In this document: piece after piece, positions 16,388 through 22,952 of the stretch
Layout of the letters: each line of letters starts with the position of its first letter
Numbering within the stretch: position 1 is the stretch's first letter
DNA from: Amycolatopsis orientalis DSM 43388
Lineage (GTDB): Bacteria; Actinomycetota; Actinomycetes; Mycobacteriales; Pseudonocardiaceae
DNA: 64,000 nucleotides
NCBI RefSeq assembly: GCF_000411975.1
Contig: NZ_ASXG01000166.1
Span: 124,001 to 188,000, forward strand
Direction: 5' to 3'
The notes under the pieces: generated by a model
What the model saw: only the letters and a program-made list of their open reading frames with translations
Told to the model about the DNA's origin: nothing
The model's database searches: none
Program-made: the position numbers and the translations under genes

Positions 16388-16419
16388 GAGGTTCAGACCA
16401 CCCGGGAGGTCTGAACCTC
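16388..16419. terminator. Strong 12-bp hairpin between SnoaL and the riboswitch
   Basis: GAGGTTCAGACC (16388-16399) pairs perfectly with GGTCTGAACCTC (16408-16419) around an 8-base loop. There is no T-tract. It is the likely end of the SnoaL transcript and would also stop minus-strand transcripts leaving the riboswitch. Confidence 0.55.
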
Positions 16420-16444
16420 ACCGGCGCGCCCACGCGCGAAGGCG

Positions 16445-16665
16445 TGGTCCTCCCCACTCTGTCCGTACCCCGCGAGGCGCCTGAGAGTTTCACCCGCGTG
16501 GATAGCCGGGCTTGCACCGTCGGCGGCATCGGCTGGTGGTCTCCTGCCGATGCGCTTTCCAGAGGCGTCTCGTCCGCGCGGTCCAGGGTGCCTGAGAGGT
16601 TCCGGGGAGGACTTGCTCCTTCGGCGCCGGACCGGGGATGCCGGTTCGGTCTCTCCCGCGCGGGT
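16445..16665 (-). ncRNA. Tandem glycine riboswitch without its usual gene
   Basis: Read on the minus strand, aptamer 1 has GCGGGAGAGACCG, GCGCCGAAGGAGCAA and CCTCTCAGGCACC. Aptamer 2 has CCTCTGGAAAG, GCCGACGGTGCAAGCC, GAAACTCTCAGGCGCC and GGACAGAGTGGGGAGG. These are the conserved blocks of the actinobacterial two-aptamer glycine riboswitch, which normally precedes gcvP or gcvT. The gene before it is a MerR regulator ending at 16702. Downstream on the same strand there is no gcvP: a hairpin and then the antisense of SnoaL follow. The RNA looks intact but orphaned. Confidence 0.92.
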
Positions 16666-16701
16666 TCGTCGATCGCGCGCTCAGTCTAGCGCGCGCCAAG
16701 A

Positions 16702-17283
16702 TCAGCCGGTGCGGCGGGCGTTGCGGCGCTGGGTCAGCTCGTCCGGCACGGCGGTCTCGACCACTCCGCCGTCCGCGCGCTCGGCCGGGAACTCGTGGAT
16801 CGTGCCGCTGATCTCCTGCATCGCCCCGCTGACCGCGATGCCGAACACGCCCTGGCCGCCCTGGAGCAGATCCACGATCTCCTCCGGCGACGTGCATTCG
16901 TACACCGTGGCGCCGTCGGAGAACAGCGTGACCTTCGCCAGGTCGCGCACCCCGCGCACGCGCAGGTGGTCCACCGCCACGCGGATGTTCTGCAGCGAGA
17001 CCCCGGTGTCCAGCAGGCGCTTCACGACCTTGAGGACCAGGATGTCCTTGAACGAGTACAGCCGCTGCGACCCCGAACCGTGCGCCGTCCGGATGCTGGG
17101 CGCGACCAGCTTCGTGCGCGCCCAGTAGTCCAGCTGGCGGTAGGTGATCCCGGCGATCTGGCAGGCCGCGGGACCGCGGTAGCCGACCAGCTCGTCGGGC
17201 AGCGAGGCGTCGGGGAACAGCTCGCCCTGCTCGCCGTCGGCGACAGGTCCGGCAGGTATCTCCGGACGACCAGCCTCGACCAC
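16702..17283 (-). CDS. MerR family regulator of the gcvH-garA locus (Rv1830-like)
   Basis: A 193-residue protein with an N-terminal MerR winged helix (residues about 38-105: CQIAGITYRQLDYWARTKLV, then YSFKDILVLKVVKRLLDTG). The C-terminal half, with TSPEEIVDLLQGGQGVFGIA, is typical of the Rv1830 group, whose members affect growth and division control in mycobacteria and corynebacteria. It belongs to the conserved gcvH-garA-ftsR-bfn-merR-gcvP order, although a TetR gene separates it from bfn here. A 19-bp inverted repeat (17407-17425) upstream may be its operator. Confidence 0.88.
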   Translation of the reverse strand: MVEAGRPEIPAGPVADGEQGELFPDASLPDELVGYRGPAACQIAGITYRQLDYWARTKLVAPSIRTAHGSGSQRLYSFKDILVLKVVKRLLDTGVSLQNIRVAVDHLRVRGVRDLAKVTLFSDGATVYECTSPEEIVDLLQGGQGVFGIAVSGAMQEISGTIHEFPAERADGGVVETAVPDELTQRRNARRTG

Positions 17284-17406
17284 CGCAAGCCTCCCCTCGC
17301 CCGGCCTCGCGGCGGGGCGTTCGACAGGCCGGTCGAGCCCAGGATCGGGTTCGGCCGGGGAAAACTGCCACGAGCGCGCCGGGTCGGCGAATCACATCGT
17401 GGCGAT

Positions 17407-17425
17407 TTACCGCCTTTGACGGTAA
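17407..17425. promoter_or_regulatory. Inverted repeat upstream of the MerR gene
   Basis: TTACCG (17407-17412) and CGGTAA (17420-17425) flank a 7-bp centre. The 19-bp total matches the size of MerR-type operators. It lies 124 bp upstream of the MerR start and about 120 bp from the divergent TetR start, so the target is uncertain. Confidence 0.35.
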
Positions 17426-17516
17426 GGCTGCGCCGCGAACCGGTCAACGCGACGCGCGGCGGACCTCAAGGCCGTGTCGAGGCTTTGGCCCGTTCGCCGT
17501 ACGGGATTGCCATTTT

Positions 17517-17552
17517 TTACTCAGTCGAGTAACTTGTTACTCATGCAAGTAA
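17517..17552. promoter_or_regulatory. Two tandem TetR operators over the start codon
   Basis: TTACTCAGTCGAGTAA (17517-17532) and TTACTCATGCAAGTAA (17537-17552) are 16-bp palindromes whose centres are exactly 20 bp apart. The second covers the ATG at 17543. The spacing would place two dimers in a regular helical relation, as in cooperative QacR/TetR-type binding. Confidence 0.65.
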
Positions 17553-18172
17553 GCATTGACACGCAAGCCGAACTCGGCCTCAGCGTCACCGAGGCCACCA
17601 CCCGGGCGCAGATCATCGGCGCGACCATCGCCACGATCGCCGACCACGGGTACGCGCGCACCACCTTCGCGCGCATCAAGGAACGGGCCGGGCTCAGCAG
17701 CACCCGGCTGATCTCGTACCACTTCACGAACAAGGCCGGCCTCATGCAGGCGGTGCTGAGCACGGTGTCCGAGACCAAATCGGAATACCTGCGCAAGCGC
17801 AGCGAGGGCGTCGACCCGGCGGACCGGCCGGGGAACCTGCGCGCGTACATCGAAACTTCGGTCGCGTTCCTGCGCGACTACCCGCAATGCGAGCGGGTGC
17901 TGGTCGAGATGGCCGCGCACGCCGACGACCGCGACGGCTGGGCGATGACCGGCGTCATGGTCGGGCAGCTGCGCACCGGCGCGCTGCGACGGCAGCTGGA
18001 ACAGGGCCGCGCGGAGGGGGCCTTCGGCGACATCTCGCCGGAGATCGTGGCGCTGTCGATCGCGCAGGCCATCGACGGGGTGGCGGCCGCCTACGCCGCC
18101 GATCCGGGGATCGACCTGGACCGGTACGGCCGGGAGCTGGCCGACCTGTTCGCCCGCGCCACGGCACGGTGA
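17543..18172 (+). CDS. TetR family transcriptional regulator, self-repressing
   Basis: A 209-residue protein beginning MQVSIDTQAELGLSV with a TetR helix-turn-helix at about residues 22-68 (IIGATIATIADHGYARTTFA, then STRLISYHFTNKAGLM). ATG 17543 is preferred to the upstream GTG because it sits within the second operator, as in leaderless self-repressed TetR genes. It stands alone between the MerR and bfn genes and interrupts an otherwise conserved minus-strand block, so it may be an insertion. Target genes other than itself are not apparent nearby. Confidence 0.87.
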   Translation: MQVSIDTQAELGLSVTEATTRAQIIGATIATIADHGYARTTFARIKERAGLSSTRLISYHFTNKAGLMQAVLSTVSETKSEYLRKRSEGVDPADRPGNLRAYIETSVAFLRDYPQCERVLVEMAAHADDRDGWAMTGVMVGQLRTGALRRQLEQGRAEGAFGDISPEIVALSIAQAIDGVAAAYAADPGIDLDRYGRELADLFARATAR

Positions 18173-18178
18173 GCGCTT

Positions 18179-18200
18179 GCCCGGCGGGAAACCGCCGGGC
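18179..18200. terminator. Hairpin terminator between TetR and bfn
   Basis: GCCCGGCGG (18179-18187) pairs perfectly with CCGCCGGGC (18192-18200) around a GAAA tetraloop, 7 bp after the TetR stop and 9 bp before the bfn end. It can serve both strands. Confidence 0.7.
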
Positions 18201-18208
18201 CGGGCCGC

Positions 18209-18682
18209 TCAGGTGTCGGCGCCGCGGAAGTCTTCCGGGGACACGGAGTCGAGGAACTCGCGGAACTTCTCGACCTCGTCCTCCTGCTCGTCCGGGATGA
18301 TCAGCCCGGCCTCCTCGAGCACCGCGTCGACCGCGTGGATCGGGACGCCGATCCGCAGCGCCAGCGCGACCGAGTCGCTCGGGCGGGCCGAGACCCGGAT
18401 GTCGCCGTCGAAGACCAGCTCGGCGAAGAACGTGCCTTCCTTGAGGTCGGTGATCACGACCTGCTCGAGCTCGCGGCCGAGCGCGCCGATGACCTCTTTG
18501 AGCAGATCGTGGGTCAGCGGCCGGGCGGGCCGGACGCCTTGCTGTTCCAGGGCGATCGCGGTGGCTTCGACCGAGCCGATCCAGATCGGCAGGTACCGCT
18601 CGCCCTCGGTCTCCCGCAGCAACAAGATCGGCTGATTGGCAGGCAGTTCCACCCGCACGCCGACGACGCGCATCTCGCTCAT
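18209..18682 (-). CDS. Bifunctional nuclease family protein (DUF151)
   Basis: A 157-residue protein with the BFN domain: MRVVGVRVELPANQPILLL, YLPIWIGSVEATAIALEQQG, and ARPSDSVALALRIGVPIHAV. The family is named after plant proteins with DNase and RNase activity; its bacterial role is not settled. In actinobacteria the gene sits in the gcvH-garA-ftsR block, as here. ATG 18682 (MSEMRVVGV) has GGGAGG upstream and matches the usual start. A longer in-frame extension to 18826 is low-complexity and unlikely. Confidence 0.9.
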   Translation of the reverse strand: MSEMRVVGVRVELPANQPILLLRETEGERYLPIWIGSVEATAIALEQQGVRPARPLTHDLLKEVIGALGRELEQVVITDLKEGTFFAELVFDGDIRVSARPSDSVALALRIGVPIHAVDAVLEEAGLIIPDEQEDEVEKFREFLDSVSPEDFRGADT

Positions 18683-18894
18683 CGGGCTTCGCCTCCCTCT
18701 CGTGCACACGGGCCGCAGCGCTCGCGACGGCTGACGACCGTTGTCTCCGACGCTACCCGTCATCCGGGCGCTGTGCTCGCTCGCAGCGGACATTCTCGGT
18801 TCGTGGTCTCGCGAACCGTCTCTCACGGTACGGCATCCCGGCGCTGAGGTTCAGTCATTGACAAGTGACGGACGACGCGTCTCGGGAATCCGGG

Positions 18895-19665
18895 TCAGTC
18901 GCCGGCGACGCCGCGGATCCCGGCCTTGACGAGCAAGGTGTGCAGCGTGACCGACAGCGCGGCCAGTTCGCGCACGACCTCGTCCGCGCGCGCCTTCGCG
19001 TCCGCGTCACGATGCCGGTACGCCGGGGTCACGATCTGCTCCAGCAGGCCGACCTCGCGGTCGGCCGCGGCGCGGAACGCGCGCAGATGCCGTGGTTCCA
19101 GCCCGAATTCGGTCATCGCCTTGACGGTGCGCGCGATCAGCACCGACTCCGGGCCGAAAAAACCCGCCGCGCCGGGGCGCAGCAGGCCGTACTGGCACAG
19201 CTCGGCGAGCATCGCGTCGTCGATGCCCGCCTGGGCCAGCAGGTCTTCCTGGGTGAGCCGGACGTCCGGCCCGGTCTCGAAGTCCGCCGCCGCGGGCAGT
19301 CCCGCCGGATCGCACCCGTCGCCGAGCGGCACGAGCCGCCGCGGCAGCTGAGGGGCCGCCGGGACCGGCGCGGGCGGCGGCACGCCCGCGTCGGCCGCGT
19401 CGAGCTGCTCCTTGATGACCTTGAGCGGGAGGTAGTGGTCGCGCTGCGCGGACAGCACGTACCGCAGGCGCTCCACGTCCGCCGGCGAGAACTGCCGGTA
19501 CCCCGAGGGCGTGCGGCCCGGGCGGACCAGGCCTTCCGCCTCGAGGAAGCGGATCTTGGAAATCGTGACATCGGGGAAGTCCCCGCGCAGCTGCGCGAGC
19601 ACCGCCCCGATGCTCAACCCGTCCCGCCGGGCCTCCTGACGACCGGGCTGCCCGGCCGCCGTCAC
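18895..19665 (-). CDS. ftsR: MerR-type regulator FtsR
   Basis: A 256-residue protein starting at GTG 19665, which shares GTGA with the garA stop. Residues about 15-85 form the MerR winged helix (LSIGAVLAQLRGDFPDVTIS, SKIRFLEAEGLVRPGRTPSG, YRQFSPADVERLRYVLSAQR). The C-terminal part is the FtsR/Rv1828-type domain. In Corynebacterium FtsR activates ftsZ. Position directly after garA supports the assignment, and the overlap indicates a single garA-ftsR transcript. Confidence 0.9.
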   Translation of the reverse strand: MTAAGQPGRQEARRDGLSIGAVLAQLRGDFPDVTISKIRFLEAEGLVRPGRTPSGYRQFSPADVERLRYVLSAQRDHYLPLKVIKEQLDAADAGVPPPAPVPAAPQLPRRLVPLGDGCDPAGLPAAADFETGPDVRLTQEDLLAQAGIDDAMLAELCQYGLLRPGAAGFFGPESVLIARTVKAMTEFGLEPRHLRAFRAAADREVGLLEQIVTPAYRHRDADAKARADEVVRELAALSVTLHTLLVKAGIRGVAGD

Positions 19666-20132
19666 TGCGCCCCCTGGCCCCCGTGCCCCGGGCCGGTCAG
19701 GAAGACCAGGCGGAACTTGCCGATCTGCACCTCGTCGCCCCCGGCGAGGACGGCCTGGTCGACCGGCTCGCGGTTGACGTAGGTGCCGTTCAGGCTGCCG
19801 ACGTCGATCACGACGAACTCCCCGCCCTCGCGCCGGAATTCCGCGTGCCGGCGGGAAACCGTGACGTCGTCGAGGAAGATGTCGCTGTCGGGGTGCCGTC
19901 CCGCGCTGGTGGTGTCGCGGTCGAGCAGGAAGCGGGAGCCCGCGTTGGGCCCGCGCTTCACGACCAGGAGGGCGGAACCCGGCGGGAGGGCGTCGACGCC
20001 CTGCACCGGTGCCTCGGCGGCCGGCGCGGACTCCTGCTGGCCTTCCATGTCGGCCAGGAAATCGGCCCGGAAGACAGAGGTCCGCTCCGGAGACTGCTCC
20101 GGGGGAACGCCGGGCCCGTCGTTCGTGCTCAC
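19662..20132 (-). CDS. garA: GarA, FHA-domain regulator of glutamate and TCA metabolism
   Basis: A 156-residue protein. The C-terminal FHA domain (residues about 55-140: RFLLDRDTTSAGRHPDSDIF, TVSRRHAEFRR, GSLNGTYVN) is nearly identical to known GarA/OdhI. In GarA the N-terminal motif ETTSVF carries Thr21, phosphorylated by PknG, and Thr22, phosphorylated by PknB; phosphorylation makes the FHA domain bind itself and release 2-oxoglutarate dehydrogenase and glutamate dehydrogenase. Here the motif is ERTSVF (residues 16-21): the PknG-type Thr is Arg17, and the PknB-type Thr18 is kept. The gene lies between gcvH and ftsR as in mycobacteria. Confidence 0.95.
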   Translation of the reverse strand: MSTNDGPGVPPEQSPERTSVFRADFLADMEGQQESAPAAEAPVQGVDALPPGSALLVVKRGPNAGSRFLLDRDTTSAGRHPDSDIFLDDVTVSRRHAEFRREGGEFVVIDVGSLNGTYVNREPVDQAVLAGGDEVQIGKFRLVFLTGPGHGGQGAQ

Positions 20133-20210
20133 CTGAGCTCTCCTCTACGCATGATGTGTTGTCATCGACCAAGAACGTGTAGCTGTCAACGTACCGTGCC
20201 CGACCGGCCC

Positions 20211-20227
20211 GGGAGCCTGGGGCTCCC
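20211..20227. terminator. Small hairpin downstream of gcvH
   Basis: GGGAGCC (20211-20217) pairs with GGCTCCC (20221-20227) around a 3-base loop, inside a GC-rich stretch 31 bp after the gcvH end. TTGACA on the minus strand at 20189-20184 could start a separate garA promoter just beyond it. Confidence 0.45.
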
Positions 20228-20257
20228 CTTGCGGCCCCGGGCGCCGGGCCGGGCGGC

Positions 20258-20641
20258 TCAGCCCTTGATGAGCGCCTGGTACGCCTCGGCCTCGAGCAGC
20301 GCCTCGAGACCGGCCGGGTCGTCGAGCCGGATCTCCACGAGCCAGCCCTCGCCGTAGGGATCGGAGTTGATGAGCTCCGGCGACTCGGCGACCGCGTCGT
20401 TGACCGCGACGATCTCGCCGTCGACCGGCGCGAACAGCTCCGAGACGCTCTTCGTGGACTCGACCTCGCCGAACGGGTCGCCCGCCCCGACCTGCTTGCC
20501 GACCTCGGGCAGGTCGACGAACACGACGTCGCCGAGCTGGTCCTGCGCGTATTCGGTGATGCCCACCCGCACGAGCGAACCCTCGCGGGTCGCGACCCAC
20601 TCGTGCTCCTCGGTGTAGCGCAGTTCTTCCGGAGTGGTCAA
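20258..20641 (-). CDS. gcvH: Glycine cleavage system H protein
   Basis: A 127-residue lipoyl-carrier protein. The lipoylation lysine is in GEVESTKSVSELFAP, and YTEEHEWV at the N-terminus and NSDPYGEGWLVEI are family signatures. It shuttles the aminomethyl group between GcvP, GcvT and GcvL. The start is TTG at 20641 (MTTPEELRYTEEHEWV), with GGGGAG 7 bp upstream; no ATG or GTG fits. gcvP, normally further down this locus, is missing from the window. Confidence 0.95.
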   Translation of the reverse strand: MTTPEELRYTEEHEWVATREGSLVRVGITEYAQDQLGDVVFVDLPEVGKQVGAGDPFGEVESTKSVSELFAPVDGEIVAVNDAVAESPELINSDPYGEGWLVEIRLDDPAGLEALLEAEAYQALIKG

Positions 20642-20687
20642 CGCCGCTCCCCTTCCTGGTGCTGGCTTTCCTGCCGACAATCTTCCA

Positions 20688-21284
20688 TCACCGGGTGCGC
20701 AGCGCGCGAGCCGCCTGCACGACGTAGAGCGCGCCGGACCAGACATACAGGACGCCGCCCCAGACCATGAACGCGTACGCGATCGGCCGGGCGACCGCGG
20801 CGACGTCCGAGCCGCCCTGCGTGAGCAGCAGGAACGGGAAGGCGTACATGAGGACGAAGGTCGCGCCCTTGCCGATGTAAGTGACCTCGGGCGGCGCGAA
20901 CCCGCCGCGGCGCAGCAGCAGCACGCAGACGCCGAGGACCGCTTCGCGCAGCACCAGCGGGGCGACCACCCACCACGGGACGATGTCGCGGATCAGGAAA
21001 GCGACGAGCGTGGCGAGGATGTAGAGCCGGTCCGCGGCGGGGTCGAGCAGCTGCCCGAGCCGCGACATCTGGTCCAGCCAGCGGGCGAGTTTCCCGTCGA
21101 GCCAGTCGGTGAGCGCGGAGAAGACGAGGACCGCGAGCGCCCAGCCGTCTTCTTTCGGGCCGAGCAGCAGCCAGAGGAAGACCGGGACGCCGGCCAGGCG
21201 CAGCAGGGAAAGCAGGTTGGGCACGTTGAGCGCCTGCCGCCAGAGGGAGGGCTCGGTCGTGGGCTCGTCGGGGACCGTCGTCAC
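20688..21284 (-). CDS. CDP-alcohol phosphatidyltransferase family protein (PgsA-like)
   Basis: A 198-residue membrane protein with about six hydrophobic segments. The catalytic CDP-alcohol motif is DWLDGKLARWLDQMSRLGQL followed by LDPAADR (residues about 62-87), matching DxxDGxxAR...GxxxDxxxD. It makes a phospholipid from CDP-diacylglycerol and an alcohol such as glycerol-3-phosphate. Its place upstream of gcvH matches the pgsA2 position in mycobacteria. The exact alcohol cannot be told from sequence. Confidence 0.88.
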   Translation of the reverse strand: MTTVPDEPTTEPSLWRQALNVPNLLSLLRLAGVPVFLWLLLGPKEDGWALAVLVFSALTDWLDGKLARWLDQMSRLGQLLDPAADRLYILATLVAFLIRDIVPWWVVAPLVLREAVLGVCVLLLRRGGFAPPEVTYIGKGATFVLMYAFPFLLLTQGGSDVAAVARPIAYAFMVWGGVLYVWSGALYVVQAARALRTR

Positions 21285-21909
21285 GCGGTCAGCCTAGAGC
21301 GGACGGGCTCGCGAGGTGTGTCCTGGCGGGGTGAAACGGGCGCCGCGGTGATCGCCGGTCCGGGAGCGGGGCTCGCTCGGCGCTACCGGAATGACTTCTC
21401 GGGGCTGCGGCGCTCGTCGGGGCCGTGCGGAGCACCGGCTGGCGGACCGGGCCGCCTGGCTTCGCTTGCGCGCGAGCACTCGGCGAATGGCTCGGCTGGA
21501 TTCGGTCGGCCCCGCACTGGAACGATTCCGGCGGAGCAGCGAACGAGCCGCTGCGGCGGGTGCATCGGCGGGGCGAGCGAGCCGGGCCTCCGGCCGAGCC
21601 GACGCGGCGAGCGAGCCGGGCAACCGAGGCGAGTCGCCGCCCCGAGCAAGCCGGGCGACCGGTCGCTTTCGCACCGCCGCCAAGCAAGACAACCAGCCGA
21701 CTCCACACCGCCGCCAAGCCGGGCGACCGGTCGCCTCCACACCGCCAGCAAGCCGGGCAACCAGCCGACTCCGCACCGCCGCCAAGCCAGGCAACCGGGC
21801 GATTCGGTGCGGGCGAAGGGAAACGTCGGCGCGGGCGAAGGGAAACGCGAATCCGCCGGACGGCGGACCGGAATCCCTCCCCGGGACCGGCCGCCGTCCG
21901 GCGGACGGC
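21285..21909. other. Gene-free, repeat-rich region
   Basis: No ORF here has protein-like composition: all six frames give Arg/Ala/Gly/Pro-rich runs. The region contains a 34-bp tandem repeat (21648-21815) and a shorter GCGGGCGAAGGGAAACG repeat at about 21807 and 21831. An inverted repeat built on CCGTCCGGCGGACGG lies near 21893-21907. It separates the conserved gcvH block from a small hypothetical gene. Confidence 0.6.
21648..21815. repeat. 34-bp tandem repeat, about five units
   Basis: Units begin AAGCCGGGCgACC or AAGCCGGGCaACC and end CACCGCCGCC, at 21648, 21682, 21716, 21750 and (degenerate) 21784. Variants alternate between two versions (ACCGGTCGC and ACCAGCCGA cores), so the true period may be 68 bp. 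Because 34 is not a multiple of three, a coding repeat is unlikely. The units are contiguous with no spacers, so this is not a CRISPR array. Confidence 0.8.
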
Positions 21910-22143
21910 TCAGCGGGTGTGCCGCCGGGAGGCCGCGCGGCGGTGGCTCCATCCGCGGCGGCGCAGCTGCGCGGTGCTCAGCGTTTCCGGGCGGCCGCGG
22001 CCGTCGGTGCCCACCCAGCGCGGGCGCATGCCGCCGGCTTCGAGGACGTAGGGGCGGCCGCCGCACCACACCACGCTGCAGGGTTCGGTCGGCGGGTCGG
22101 TCGGGGCGTCGTTCTCGGCTGCGGGGGCGGTTTCGGTGCTCAT
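21910..22143 (-). CDS. Small hypothetical protein
   Basis: A 77-residue protein (MSTETAPAAENDAPTDPPTE at the N-terminus, then CSVVWCGGRPYVLEAGGMRP and a basic C-terminus). I do not recognise a family. The acidic start, compact CxxxxC segment and basic tail look like a real small protein, and codon composition differs from the repeat region beside it. The ribosome-binding site is weak (CGAGAG). It is divergent from the lipoprotein gene. Confidence 0.5.
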   Translation of the reverse strand: MSTETAPAAENDAPTDPPTEPCSVVWCGGRPYVLEAGGMRPRWVGTDGRGRPETLSTAQLRRRGWSHRRAASRRHTR

Positions 22144-22415
22144 GCTCTCGGTGACTCGTGCTCTCTGGCGTCGGGGCTTCGGGGACCTGGAACGCGCGGG
22201 GCGCCTGTCCTCTACGTCGGCGCGGGGCCGCCGGGCGTTAACCGCCCCGGGCCGGATTCCTCCGAACGATGCGTCCCGGCGATGCGGATTTCCCAGTCCG
22301 GAACCCGAAACCCACCGTCCACAATAGACTCGACACCGTCCGCTCCGGTGTGTCGGTGCCGCTCAGCGGGGGCGCGAGGGGCCAGAATGGGCGCGACCCC
22401 GGAGAAAGGATCGCG

Positions 22416-22934
22416 GTGCTCCCGTCGAAAACCGTGTACGGGCCGCTGTGCGCGGCTGTGGTGGTTTTGCCCACGCTCACCGCCTGTTCGGGGGATCAAG
22501 CGCCACCGGCTGCCGCCTCGTCGGCGCCCTCCGCGATCGCCTCGGCCGCGCCGAGCACGCACGCTCCCCCGCCGCTGCCGCAGACCGGGAGCCCGAGCAG
22601 TCCGCCCGCGCCGCCCAGCAGCGCTCCGGCCGCGCCGAAGCCGTCGAAGCAGGCGCCGCCGTCCGCTCCGGGCACCTGCGGCACGGTCACCGCGGCGAGC
22701 GGGATGACCTTGTACGTCTACGACAGCAAGGCCATCCCGTGCGCGGACGCGATGGCGCTGGTCAAGAAGTTCCACCAGGCGATCAACGGCCGGCAGGCGG
22801 CGGGCTCGAACAACCCGGTCAACGCGACCGTCGACGGCTGGCTGTGCGTTTCCGGCCCGCCCGCCGCGCAGGGCGGCACCACGTGCAGCAAGGGCGAGCA
22901 GACCGTGCTGGCGGCGGTGGTGCCGGCCGAGTGA
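22416..22934 (+). CDS. Secreted lipoprotein of unknown function
   Basis: A 172-residue protein starting at GTG 22416 with GGAGAAAGGA upstream. MLPSKTVYGPLCAAVVVLPT then LTAC (lipidated Cys24) is a lipoprotein signal peptide. Residues about 28-85 are a Pro/Ala/Ser linker that would span the cell wall. The C-terminal domain (about 88-172) carries four cysteines (TCGTV, IPCADA, WLCVS, TTCSKG) that could form two disulfides outside the cell. Function is unknown. Confidence 0.82.
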   Translation: MLPSKTVYGPLCAAVVVLPTLTACSGDQAPPAAASSAPSAIASAAPSTHAPPPLPQTGSPSSPPAPPSSAPAAPKPSKQAPPSAPGTCGTVTAASGMTLYVYDSKAIPCADAMALVKKFHQAINGRQAAGSNNPVNATVDGWLCVSGPPAAQGGTTCSKGEQTVLAAVVPAE

Positions 22935-22947
22935 GGCCGGCACCACC
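22916..22947. terminator. Bidirectional hairpin across the lipoprotein stop codon
   Basis: GGTGGTGCCGGCC (22916-22928) pairs perfectly with GGCCGGCACCACC (22935-22947), and the TGA stop is in the 6-base loop. It serves the convergent lipoprotein and acyl-CoA synthetase genes. Confidence 0.75.
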
Positions 22948-22952
22948 GCGGC

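Noticed and set aside
18683..18894. Another stress-sigma promoter (GGGTAG on the minus strand near 18760)
   Set aside because: No GTTT or GNNT element occurs 14-17 bp upstream of the GGGTAG.
21648..21815. CRISPR array
   Set aside because: The 34-bp units are contiguous with no unique spacers, and no cas genes are nearby.
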